Of a stretch of 64,000 nt of DNA, positions 33,830-44,219 are shown piece after piece. A program made the position numbers and the translations under genes. Source of the DNA: Angiostrongylus vasorum. Its lineage: Eukaryota > Nematoda > Chromadorea > Rhabditida > Metastrongylidae. Positions within the stretch are counted from its first letter, which is position 1. Each line of letters starts with the position of its first letter. The notes beneath the pieces are model-generated. The model did no database searches, had not been told where the DNA came from, and saw only the letters and a list, made by a program, of their open reading frames with translations. The stretch is taken from contig JADANN010000468.1 in the NCBI GenBank assembly GCA_018806985.1, forward strand, positions 4,696,072-4,760,071, written 5' to 3'.

Positions 33830-36680
33830 GATCTTTGCTAGTGTGGTGGACAGCACTTGAGCCTCCTTCAAGGACAGTTGCAGGTTCAAAGCGCAACTGA
33901 AGTTCAGAGTTTTTCCTCATATCTCAACATCCTGATGATGATGTCTGTAGTGTTTACAAGTTCCTTAATATTAGTTAGATCGATACTGTATTTTACGGAA
34001 GAATTTTGTCATACTCATACTTTTCTTAACTCAGTTCTAGTGGTTCCTTGTATTTAAACCATAATGGAAGACCAAAGATGTTTTCGTTACTAGTTTTTTT
34101 AACAGTGATATAAACAGGAAACGATTGGAAAACTACTTCAGTTTTGTTTTTCATTAACGTTGCTTTCGTCCGGTCCAGGCCGTGTTTTCTTTTACTATAT
34201 GGGTAGCGCGATCCCCCAGAGATTTTTTTTCTGAGTACGCTTTTCAACCACCTAGAAAAGATCTTGCAACTTTTGTCTGGTCAAAAACAAGATTTTAACA
34301 CATTTCATTAAACAGCGCTTTCCATTTCTTTACAGCCGAAATGACTTGAATTGTCCACAGTCGTTCACCCTCGCGATGTGGGTCTTTGTCGTCACATCAA
34401 GTCGAATTTAGTAGAGTGGAACACCGCTGCAATAATAATGAAAAACAAGTTTTAAACTTAATAATAAAAACCTACCCGTTATTTAATTTATCATGTGTGC
34501 GGGTTTTTTTGAATTTTATCGTCATATGTTAGGGTTCTCACCATTTCCTTTTCATTGTGAGTGCTCCTGGTTGTCTCAAACCACGTTCTGCCTCAGCTTC
34601 GTCCAAATTCAGGACGAGTTCGACGTTTTCAGCAACGGCTCTTGTGGTGAAATTTCGGAATTCTATGAAGAAAGATAATTACAACAAAGAGTGACCCCTC
34701 TAATACTCATAGATCTGCGAGTACTTGTGCTGAGGGGGACAAATGAAGGCAAAATGTATTGGAGACCGCACGGATTCTTTGTGGTGCTGACGATTCAAAT
34801 GTCAAGTGTCTAATCACTAAAGGTTTAATCCACATAAAAGCAAAAAGGCAATATCAGACATCTGGCCTTACTATCTCCTAATCACGTCTTATCTTCTCTA
34901 AGGTCACTTAAGTATGTAAAAAAGATGTGATAACTCACGCCAATAATGATTTCGAAAACTATTGACCTTAATTGGATTCTAGCTGCCCATACGGAAAACC
35001 GACCCGTTTTTTCATGAGTCTCGCAGTTAACGACTATGAAGAAAAAACTCTTTAATATACACTGAATCGCAGCTCAACATTGTAACTGAATGCTATTTCT
35101 GGATCAAAAAACGAAGTCAGTGACAGATGTTGTGTTGCTGCTCGGTCTGAAACTGGTTCCAAATGTTTAGTAACGAAAATTTCCGAAGAGTTGTCTGATC
35201 TGTAACCGACTTTATCAAGTCGAATACCGGAAGCCAGTCTTTTTACGTTTCTGATCTCAAAAACTTATATTCTGTTTCATTTTCTTTTCTATTTGAGACA
35301 GTACTTTTTTTATTTTACGCGACCTGTCTTCACATCTGCTGTGCCGATCTTAGCCCTTCTTGCACTAATTCGTTTCACTTGCATTCATTATTCACGAAAG
35401 TTCTCCAACTTTGAGCGAGGTTGAATCAGCACCGTGTTCGTGATGATCAGCAGCACTACCTCTGTGTTGCCCTACGTCTTCGAAACAGGATGTAGGAAGC
35501 AAGTGCACTGGCAATAGAAATCCTATTCTAGCATTGAGAGCTACTCCAGTAAACCGCGCTATACGTCAGGTAGAAAAAGTTACTTGAATAGCTAATTTCA
35601 AAGTGGCTGACTTTATTACGTCATACAATTTTGGTTTACTTAGGAAAAATGCCTGTAAATGAATGTTCAATACAATTCCTATTCCTTTCCATCTTTCATA
35701 TTGTTATAAACAAGGAGGCGATGTCAATGAAATGGATTCCATCCTAAGTACCAAGGTTTTTGGATTTCCCGCTAGTGCTAATCGGATGAGAAACTGATGT
35801 GTGCTATAAATTTAGAGCGGTTTGGGAGAAAATAACAAACATCAACTGAGCATCAGTGTATCCATGTGGCACTTATTTGCTGCGCTTTTTCACTTTTTCT
35901 TATAGGTTCACATTATCAAACGCCATGAAATTCAAAAAGAACGAAACATCCGTTCTGTGGTTACGGTATCGAGTTGCCGACGGCGGACATAGCCGACTCG
36001 ACAGTTGGTGACTTTGCGAATCACATGACATACCAAGAGAAGAATCTCTCCGATGATTGGTCGATTAAAGTTGGGAAAGCAGTTGGTGGTATGAGCAGTA
36101 AAAGAAATATTTATCGATCGGTTCGGTCTTTTCGTATGTTTCCGTGAGTGTTACACTAAGATGTGGTGATGTTTTGCCCAACACACGAAGGCGGCCAAGC
36201 CAACTGACACTAAATAGCGCTTGCGGAGTGTGAGTGCAAAGACGGCTGACCAACTATTGCGTAATAGACTTCCAGTTACACTATTGTTTCTTCGCCATTA
36301 CCAAATAACTAGCTTTTTCTTTTCAAATTCTATTATCTTTGCGCTAACGTTTTCTAATGCGACTGCTATGCCGTACCTCCTATATTACCTGTAATCTTGT
36401 TACGTATCAAATGACTCGAAGAATAAAGTTTACCAGTCATTATCAGTACTCATCACATACTGGAACTGCTCGATAAGTTATGCTCGTTCGATAGATATAA
36501 AAGACATCACACTTTCCATTCAAGGTAGGGAACCGCATATGCCGTTCTGTGAAGGGCAGATGCTAGAGCCTCACACGGTCATGTAGAAGACACCTCGCAA
36601 TTGTAGTGCTAGTCAACAACCATTCAAAAATCCACTTTTAGGAGATTTTGGACCATTTTTTGAGCTCTGAAAGTTTTAAA
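33830..36680. other. intron 2, no feature recognised
   Basis: A stretch of 2.8 kb without a recognisable repeat. A segment at 35,906-35,965 has an acceptor ('ttttcttatag') and a possible donor ('acggtatcg') and is open in two frames, but it introduces a stop in the phase required by exon 2. I do not include it. Confidence 0.45.
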
Positions 36681-37542
36681 CAATATTACAACCAAGTTTT
36701 TTCTAGTGCTTGTCATGCGGAGGTAATATAATAGATCCAGTATCACCTTTCCTCCCACTGACATCAAGTAGTTTGAGCAGGCAGGTGTCAGTAAAGTCTT
36801 TATTCTTCTTTGTCGTGTGATCCCTAGTTACCGAGTAGGTGGTGGTCTTTCGACAGACGTGAAGAGTGTCAAATTTCTTGTTCCGTGTCTTTATAAAGAA
36901 GTCAAACTACTCTGTCTTATTCGTCTTCTTGTTATGTGGTGGACATCCTGAAGAGCACAGAGACCGATGGCCTTTATCACAGCGTGATCGTTAAGGCTCA
37001 TGATTGGTCCACTTGGATTTTGACATCCTAATGCATCTGTTTTTCATCATTGATCGTCGACATAGTTTGGAACATCCCATTTCTTTTCTTCCTTTCGCCA
37101 TAGGGGATATTTGCTGTTGGTTAAAACACACTCACTCCTCTACGGAATTTTTAGTAACATGATTATTTCCAAAATGTCCGGTCGGATAGAAAAAATTGTA
37201 GGGTCGAAAAAAGTGGACAAGCAACAGAACGCTCTTTGTATTCTTCACCATATCATTGATCCTTTGATGTGGTCTCTATGCTGCACTACTCTGTTTAACT
37301 CTGGACCTTAAACGTTTATAATACGCTTTCGCTGCCGGCGCCGATATAGATACTGCTGGATATTTTCCGATATTTCTACCGTTGAAAGTGAACAATGTAT
37401 CACGTACAAATTAGTTCTCATAAGCACCATCTCTTTTGTTTTCAATGGAAAGACCGACAATTTAAAAGCGGTTTCAAAATCGACGAGCGCTGGTCCCCTT
37501 GGCTAGTGCTTCATTCGTGAAAGAAAGTAGTCGTCAGTGAAC

Positions 37543-37556
37543 AGAAGATAGTGGAT
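37543..37556. repeat. target-site duplication, left copy
   Basis: The sequence 'agaagatagtggat' occurs here and again at 38,647-38,660, at the two outer ends of the PLE insertion. Confidence 0.8.
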
Positions 37557-37658
37557 ATATTTATTTATGTGATCTTATAAACTGATCTTCTTTAGCTGAT
37601 CTGAGGTTGGTATAGGTGTTCGTTGACGTTGTCGTTGTTGTTGGTGTTGTTTGTCGAT

Positions 37659-37694
37659 GGCTGACGTTTCGGCGATTTCGCCTTCTTCAGAGCC
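37659..37694 (-). ncRNA. hammerhead ribozyme-like motif, complete (GUC type)
   Basis: On the - strand: stem I strands GGCT and AGCC enclose CTGAAGA, a hairpin with stem GGCG/CGCC and loop AAAT, GAAAC, then GTC. All invariant core bases are present and the triplet is the favoured GUC. Stem III is the minimal A-C/G-U. One extra A lies between A9 and stem II, as in all copies here. It is antisense to both the host gene and the GIY-YIG ORF. Confidence 0.65.
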
Positions 37695-37866
37695 TGGACG
37701 TATTTTATACTAGAATACTTTAGTTATTCGGTGTAAAAGGCTAAAGTATTAGTGAAGATCAAAGTTTTAAATAGATGGTGGGTTGGGAGAAAAAAGTGGT
37801 CTTGAAAATTATATAACGATTATTGACATCCCCACCTAATACCCTACGCCGTCAGTTCGCAACCGT

Positions 37867-38112
37867 CTCTATGATCGTCTGTGCAGCTCAAAAAACTGTA
37901 TGATCTGTCCTAACGGGAGAGACGGGGATTGCATGAGTTCAGGTATAATATACTTGATCTCATGTAACGCATGTGGTGAGAAATATATTGGGGAGACGAG
38001 TAGACCACTTTGTGTCCGCATAAAAGAACATCTAGATGGGAAAGTTAAAATTCGTCAAAACATTCCTCTAGGTACGCACAGGGCACAAAAGCACAACGGC
38101 GGTGATTTTTGA
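37867..38112 (+). CDS. GIY-YIG endonuclease domain of a Penelope-like element (partial)
   Basis: The frame from 37,900 gives 70 codons to a TGA; codons in the same frame continue upstream to a cysteine pair (KNCMICPN, then GDC). The core reads SGIIYLISCNACGEKYIGET followed by SRPLCVRIKEHL, which contains the GIY- and YIG-type half motifs, the conserved Arg of the R-x-x-x-H stretch and an EH pair. After the stop a +1 shift continues the family C-terminus (VTVRILAQE... KTLEAFW). In an intact PLE this nuclease nicks target DNA for priming. Here the RT that should precede it is deleted, so the protein is at best a domain fragment. Confidence 0.75.
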   Translation, partial: LYDRLCSSKNCMICPNGRDGDCMSSGIIYLISCNACGEKYIGETSRPLCVRIKEHLDGKVKIRQNIPLGTHRAQKHNGGDF

Positions 38113-38461
38113 AGTGACTGTACGGATCCTAGCGCAGGAGTCGAGAACATCAATGAGGAAAACTCTTGAAGCGTTTTGGATAATTTTCAAAAAATCAAAG
38201 ATGAACCGGAAAGACGAATGCCTCGCTATCACACGTACCTGGCGCCATATTTCAATATGATATTTTGACCCCGGTGTGTGTCGTGCTCGCAACCCCATGT
38301 GGACAACGCTTGGGCCAGTCCCACTCGTATACATCACGGTGAGTAGCCTTTCAGTTTGACCGTAGCGTCCTAGCCCACCATCTATTTAAGACTTTGATCT
38401 TCATTAATACATTAGCCTTTTACACCGAATAACTAAAGTATTCTAATATAAAATACGTCCA

Positions 38462-38497
38462 GGCTCTGAGGAAGGCGAAATCGCCGAAACGTCATCG
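38462..38497 (+). ncRNA. hammerhead ribozyme-like motif, intact core, shortened stem I
   Basis: On the + strand: GGCT, CTGAGGA (N7=G is allowed), a GGCG/CGCC hairpin, GAAAC, GTC. Compared with the inverted arm, three bases (AGC) are missing just after the cleavage triplet, so the 3' strand of stem I is lost and ATCG follows. It is sense to the host gene, in intron 2, and sense to the GIY-YIG ORF. Activity is likely reduced. Confidence 0.5.
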
Positions 38498-38646
38498 ACA
38501 AACAACACCAACAACAACGACAACGTCAACGAACACCTATACCAACCTCGGATCAGCTAAAGAAGATCAGTTTATAAGATCACATAAATAAATATATCAA
38601 CTATCTATGCCGAAGTTTATAGAAAGTCGGCCTTTTGAGTTATTAA

Positions 38647-38660
38647 GAAGATAGTGGATT
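38647..38660. repeat. target-site duplication, right copy
   Basis: Second copy of 'agaagatagtggat', matching 37,543-37,556 exactly. Confidence 0.8.
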
Positions 38661-39364
38661 TGGACAAATTCATCGCAGAGATTGAAGTAGACGTGTCTTC
38701 ATGGACAGACGACTTTTATAGCTTGCTTTCACTCTTAATGAGTCATATTCCGTACTAATACCGTCGATAACGGTGTCATTTTAAAGCGAACTTAGAGAAG
38801 TAAACAAATCGCATTTGATGGTGCCTTTGAGGCTTGTTCTCTCGAATTTTGGCCGGAATGGACAGCATTCTGATCTCGTGCAAACTTCCGCACTAAACAC
38901 ATTATTTAAGCAAAAACTTATAGCATGCTATATTTCATTCTGGTACTCTTCGAGTGAAGACTCTCCACTTTCAAGGTAGAGACGATAACTTCTAGAGTTG
39001 TGAAATAGTACAGATGGTCCTGGTCGTCATAATGAACTCAGACAACCTCTCCTCGTTGGCTCTATTCCGTTTCAGAGGAATCAATGTTCATTTCTTCCGG
39101 CGTTTCCCTAGTACGAATGCTTGACGTCTTCGCCGATGACTACATCTTCTAAGTCTGGCTTTGCATGTAGAACACGGATGTTTTTATAAGTACGGACAGC
39201 CAACATAAATCTTCCTGATCTTCCCAACTTCAAAAAGTTTGTTAGATTTTGAAAAGCCATCGCATACTTGTTCCATCCTGCACTGCCTGCTCCATGTACT
39301 ATGTCAACGTGTGTTTGCTATAAGTATTGATCATCATTGTAGTTCTTTCTCATCTTCACCTTAA

Positions 39365-39950
39365 AAAAAAAGGCTCTAGATTCCGGAAATTCCTAGCATA
39401 TTATCTTCACCAACATTACTAGTTTCCTCATAGTTGTAATTTTTGGAAATTTTCCACCCGTTGCTTTTTTAATAACTAACCTTTCCTGATTCCGGTTTTA
39501 GCAATGACATCAAGTTTCAACAGTTGCAATTCTTAAGTGTTCTCGTCATCGTAGAAAATTTGGTACTGTGAATGAAAAAAGCTAAAGATTTTCTGAAGAA
39601 ACTGAGCGACATGTCTGAAAAATTATCAGGCTAAATTATAAGTGCAAAACAAGTTCAACACATGAGAATGTCATAAGGCTGTAGTGTATGATGGAGTACA
39701 ACCACCGTAGGAAGGGGGGAAGTATTCACCTCGTCATATCGAATCTCGTTGAAACTGGGAACGTCGAAAAGTAAAGGAAACTGACTTATTATTAGTGACA
39801 AGAATCCATTCGTCTTACATTTTTTATTTTGTTTCTTTACTTTTTTTAAGAATATGTTTCTTTTCCTTGAACTCGCGACGACATGCATTAACCTATTTTC
39901 ACCAGAAAATAATTGCGTCTATCGACTTTAAACAAAGCTATCTCAATTTT
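39365..39950. other. intron 2, no feature recognised
   Basis: Short frames only and no matched repeats. Confidence 0.4.
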
Positions 39951-39954
39951 AACC

Positions 39955-40490
39955 TTTTTTCACTGCCTACTCTTTTTGATGGCAGGGGTATAATGCGAAA
40001 TATAACTTCAACGAAGCTGAGATATTTGCAAAACTCTGGACCGCAGGTGCCTATGGTGGGGAACGAACGCGCTATTGTCCTTTCCGGGGAGTAACGCGTT
40101 CACCACCACACCATGCGGGTCCTTTGTTTCGCCTGTCTCTCAGCTACTTCTTAAGTTATATTTCGCAATCTACCCTGCCATCAAAAATAGTAGGCAGTAA
40201 GTAAAAAGGTTAAAATTGTAATTATAACTATAGCCTCAGCTTAACTAGGTTCAATGCCGATTTGGGCTCCCCAGATCAATCCCGTTGACGGCTGATTTCT
40301 GATGGCAAAAAGATCGATAGAACTAGCTGAGAGACATGCGAAACGAAGGGCCCGCATGGTGTGGTGGTGAACGCGCTACTCCCCGGAAAGGACAATAGCG
40401 CGTTCGTTCCCCACCATAGGCACCTGCGGTCCAGAGTTTTGCAAATATCTCAGCTTCGTTAAAGCTATCTCACTTCATACTGCACTCTAT
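39955..40490. mobile_element. SINE-B inverted pair
   Basis: A - strand copy (39,955-40,175) is followed by a second set of tail sequence and then a + strand copy (about 40,230-40,490). The central cores are inverse matches ('gcgttcaccaccacacca' against 'tggtgtggtggtgaacgcgc'), as are the flanks 'gcaaaactctggaccgcagg' and 'tccagagttttgc'. The transcript of this region could fold into a long hairpin. Confidence 0.7.
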
Positions 40491-40624
40491 GGACTGAAAT
40501 GAAGCATGGTAGAATCAACAGATCCTAGTCAACAAGTTGCAATTTCCTTCATTCTATAACAGCGAAAAATCGGATTTCTTTCTTGAAGCTTGTGAAACGT
40601 AGTGTTTTTCTTTTTGTTTTTCAG

Positions 40625-40672
40625 TATCGCTCTTATATCGAACAGAAAAGCCACTGAACCAGCTGGTTTCCA
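40625..40672 (+). CDS. possible optional exon of the host gene (48 nt, phase-neutral)
   Basis: A very strong acceptor ('tttttgtttttcag') is followed by a frame that, entered with the single G left by exon 2, reads V-SLLYRTEKPLNQLVS and leaves one A before 'gtagaacg'. The length is a multiple of three, so it could be included or skipped between exons 2 and 3 without changing frame. The donor is mediocre and there is no other support. Confidence 0.3.
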
Positions 40673-40699
40673 GTAGAACGCGATGGTGTTCCCGAATGA

Positions 40700-41395
40700 C
40701 GTGCTCACGTAACGGCTACGTTGCTTTCATTGAAATTTCAAAATTTTGAACGTTTTCAATTTTCCTGAAAAACTATTGGATTTTCTTGGTCTGTAGAAGT
40801 CTCTTTTTGAGTCCTGCGGCTTTTAATTAATCTCATTATCGAAAAATTACCTGCGGATGGTTGATCGTTGCTGATGTTGTCCAGCGCTAAGTTCTTCAGC
40901 TGATCACAGAACATTTCAATATTATGAAGTTTCACTAAATTCGATTGAAACATCAATATGACTTCGACGAAACTTTTACTAGGCAAGATGTTTGTTAACC
41001 GAATTATAAGAGAATTCCAAACGTTCAGAACTGAACAATTGCGTAGGTCTGTTGTAAATAGAACGAACAGGCACAAACTATCGAATGATATCAACTTTGT
41101 CAGACAATCACACTCTCAAGAACACCTGTGCCAGCAGTTCTTTTTCGCAATCTATCTCTCTCTGTTTTCTTTGCCTGTTGTCTTCCTTCGATTTTTTTTC
41201 ATTTTATTTGCCATCATTTCTGTCTAAACCGTTTTGACAAACATCGATTTCTAATTTCCCACCATTTTTTTGAAGTAAAGGTTTCTCAGTTTCTCTGCAT
41301 TCACGTATCCTTGATTTCTAGCACAAAACCCTTTGAGAAAACGAAACAAAGCATTTAGCACTGACCAGCATCAACTCCGGAAGGATATGTGATAT
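40700..41395. other. intron 2, no feature recognised
   Basis: Overlapping short frames on both strands at 40,756-41,358 without splice support. Confidence 0.4.
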
Positions 41396-41399
41396 ATTC

Positions 41400-41640
41400 G
41401 ACTCCATTGGTAGCATTATAGAAGTGACTAGGTCCATATGTGATTTATAGAATGACTTTTGCAATCTAGCGGTGTATTCATTTAGCGATTTTATCCTCCC
41501 AAACAATTCTGCTCTGAATTCGTCGATATTGAAACGATGTGGTGATTGTCTACTAGGGAGCGAGATCGACCCAACCACTCCGCATTTTTTGCTGGGGATC
41601 TCTAACCACTGCGTTACACGTACCAATCTTTTTAAGATAA
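41400..41640 (-). mobile_element. diverged SINE-A copy
   Basis: Read on the - strand the tRNA-like head ('gtaacgcagtggttagagat') lies at the right end and the body block 'ttgtttgggaggataaaat' follows. The match to SINE-A is partial. Confidence 0.5.
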
Positions 41641-42880
41641 GAATTGGTTCACAGTATGTAAAATAGTGTGATAAGGTATCTGTTCATTAATTCAGCCAAC
41701 TTAACTACTAAAACTTCGCACAAGGTAATAACCCGGGTGATGTTGTTTGTTTTTTTGAGACAACTATGTTTACTGCATGCGTTCGTATTGCTGCTTTCAC
41801 TTTGTCGCGAAGCCCCAGAGATTTTAAGAAAATGCACAAAATATCGATTCTCGAACGTTTTCTCTTTTACACTTCCACATTTTTTAACTCTAACTGTTGT
41901 TACAATCAGGTTTATGCAATAAAAAGAAGACCATTGTGTCCTCTTTGTAAAGTATTCTACTTAGACCAATGCTTCTATACATCCATATCTAAAGCCATTA
42001 GTAAAGCCATTTTAATCGATTAGTATTTAAAGCAAATCCTTGATTTTTTAAAAGCATAGATCCTTCGTGTGGTTTTTTATGACGAAATGCTCGGCTTCTC
42101 ATGAATATGGTAGCAAAATGCTCCAAATTCTTTGAAGGAGCATAATGGCTACGTCTATGTGTAGCCCTATATTTTTCGTCTTTATTGTCCGATCAATACA
42201 GTTTGTCTTCAGTATAAGCCGTTTTCTCGAAATTACATGAGCAGTAGATTGTTGAACTTATGCCATTTCGCGAAGATTGCACTGACTAAACTTCTCTTTA
42301 TTGTTGTTAAAACCTCCTCTGCAATAGCTTACTAGCTAGTTGTGGGTAGTGGGTGTTAGTGGTGATGGGAATGTGATGTGCTTCAGCAAATAGGTCCATT
42401 CCTAGTAGGGCCACCCTAGCCGCGAAAGAATTAGATGCTGCCGTCTGAGAATCGAAATAGGAGCAAACCCGATGTCTGTTGTCATGAATTATCCCCATAT
42501 CCCCATAATGATAGAACAGGTATCAATCCCCCCACACTCTATCAACAAAACCTCGGTTTTGATGAGATACTGGAAAGCTTCAGCTATATCGGAGTTTCAA
42601 CGAAAGCTTCCTACTCGACGAGAAAATAGCAGACTAGTGGAAATTGTGCTAAGGGCCGTCAGGTTTAAAGTGTTGAGGGCATTATTCATCGATATTGGTG
42701 GCGTGCAAATTGCAGCTGATGCAGTCACACATATGATGTTCTTGTTTACCTTGCTGTTGTTTTCATGATTATCCTGCCTTATTCTCTATTGTTTTTTCTG
42801 TCTTTTTTTTTCCTTATTTTATCCTTGTCCTCGTTTTTCACTTCTACTTTTTTGTTTGCTTTCATTACATTTTAATGTTA
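41640..42880. other. intron 2, no feature recognised
   Basis: AT-rich sequence. Frames at 42,435-42,768 overlap each other and have no splice support. Confidence 0.4.
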
Positions 42881-42889
42881 GAATATTTT

Positions 42890-43010
42890 CGGTGCTTCTG
42901 TTGTCAGCATTTGATGTTCCACTCAGTCTCGTGTTCGGCAGTGTAGGCAACGAAATCTTCAGAGTTCACAATAACCATGAGCACTGGACACTACCACAGG
43001 TGAAAGCGTT
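42890..43010 (-). mobile_element. RTE endonuclease fragment
   Basis: The - strand reads FVAYT followed by acidic residues, matching the [10 protein letters not shown]...EE block of RTE copy 1. On the + strand the same stretch could be mistaken for an exon between 'ttgtcag' and 'gtgaaag', which I reject for this reason. Confidence 0.4.
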
Positions 43011-43439
43011 CTCATCTTACTAGCTGTTCCTATCACTAATAACTACTTCGATTTGTACAAGTCCTAGCGATGAGGATTTTGAATTGGTGTATATTTCTTA
43101 TTGGTAGGAATAGATTACATCCATCAGTTTCTCATGATTGCTGCTTTATCAATTCGTAATCTATTCTTTCCCCACTTGCGGTTTTATCAGAGTTATCTGC
43201 TTCTCATTTCAAAACTCAATATCCTACTTGAAAATATGTTCTCAGGGAGCGTCTGAGGTCATATGGAGATAAACTGTTTAGTTAAAGGTGAAGTAATGTA
43301 GAGTTGAATGAAAAATGGAAAGGGATGAATAGTGAGCAGAAAAAATTTGCGTGAAGACGTCTTCTAGAATGATTTTCTGAGTCTCAACGTTATTCTTCAT
43401 GAAGAAAATAAAACTCATCTGGCGAAATAAAACCAATTC

Positions 43440-43690
43440 TAAACGATATTACAGTAAAGTTTTTCTAGTGGTTGTCATGCGGACGCAATGGATTCATCGG
43501 TATCATCTGTCCTCCCGTTGATCGTCGAGTTCGTCGAGTGATCCGAGCAGGCGTCAGTAAAGTCGTCCGTCATTCGTCCCTATCGAATGAAAGGCGTACC
43601 CGTTGGGTTATAACTGGTCGGCAAACGTATGAAGGATCACAATTTTTTTATCGGTATCCGACTACAGTCCTGAAGATGACAAAGTCCTGA
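43440..43690 (-). mobile_element. RTE 3'-end fragment
   Basis: It shares 'gtttttctagtggttgtcatgc' like sequence with 36,690 and 'gttgatcgtcgag...caggcgtcagtaaa' with copies 1 and 2 (6,716 and 23,772). This marks the RTE 3' end near 43,440. Confidence 0.6.
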
Positions 43691-43845
43691 AGAGGTCGTC
43701 GGGTCTATATGCAAATCTGTGGACGTTTATGTTTTGGAATTTGCAAGATAAAGGAAAGGAAGGAAATTCTGAGGTCTTAAAAACTTTTGAACTAGTATTA
43801 TAAAGGAAAAAAGTAGAACAAAGTATACTCCTTTATAAAAGAGCG

Positions 43846-44085
43846 TATGCAGCGCAGTAGTTATTGGAGCTATACAATACACACATGATCGTTGGATCAA
43901 TCCCACGTTCCTGCCCAACCAACCTTCCGATCACTCTGGGCGTAACAAATTGGAGATCAACAAGCTACAAAAAGTAAGCTGTGTAAGTAAAATACGCATT
44001 CACTCATATCTAAGATGTTTTATGTAGTCGAATGCATGCTTCATCACTAAGGAATAAGTTAAGCACTTTATGTTCTTCCTTATTG
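43846..44085 (+). mobile_element. diverged SINE-A copy
   Basis: The A-box region 'atgcagcgcagtagttattg', B-box region 'gttggatcaatcccac' and body blocks ('aaccttccgatcactc', 'gtcgaatgcatgctt') are recognisable in order. Confidence 0.55.
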
Positions 44086-44219
44086 TTTATGTTCATTCAT
44101 GAATTAAAAAGTGGGATCGAAGATGCGAATGCAAACTTGGATGTTCTGTGTCTTTTTTTATTACCTCTTTGATGGCTTTTTTAGCTCCCCAATGTGTTTG
44201 TTTTTCGCCGCACCGCCTA

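Larger units (their letters stand above)
37557..38646 (+). mobile_element. Penelope-like foldback element with two hammerhead motifs and a GIY-YIG ORF
   Basis: The left arm (37,557-37,785) and right arm (about 38,372-38,597) are inverted repeats of about 228 bp, nearly identical by eye. The right end carries about 50 bp more, including the common tail 'ctatgccgaagtttatag'. Between the arms, a + strand frame encodes a zinc-binding-like segment and a GIY-YIG nuclease. No reverse transcriptase is present, so it is non-autonomous. Each arm holds a hammerhead-like motif transcribed outward relative to the centre. A 14-bp target duplication flanks the whole. PLEs are known for terminal pseudo-LTRs, a C-terminal GIY-YIG nuclease and hammerhead motifs. 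Confidence 0.82.
36690..39360 (-). mobile_element. RTE-type LINE, copy 3, decayed and split by a PLE
   Basis: The 3' part at 36,690-37,542 shares the 'tctagtgcttgtcatgcgg' end with 43,455 and the 'caggtgtcagtaaag' block with copy 1. The 5' part at 38,661-39,360 contains the inverse of the endonuclease text ('tggtcctggtcgtcataatg', like copy 1 near 8,905). Between them lies a PLE flanked by a 14-bp duplication. Removing it rejoins the region that corresponds to the RT catalytic box. No long frame survives. Confidence 0.7.

Noticed and set aside
35906..35965. Exon-like segment in intron 2 with acceptor and donor
   Set aside because: The phase left by exon 2 runs into TGA within the segment. 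Other phases are open but unconnected.
42925..43001. Exon-like segment between 'ttgtcag' and 'gtgaaag'
   Set aside because: The - strand of the same stretch matches the RTE endonuclease text (FVAYT), so it is an element fragment.
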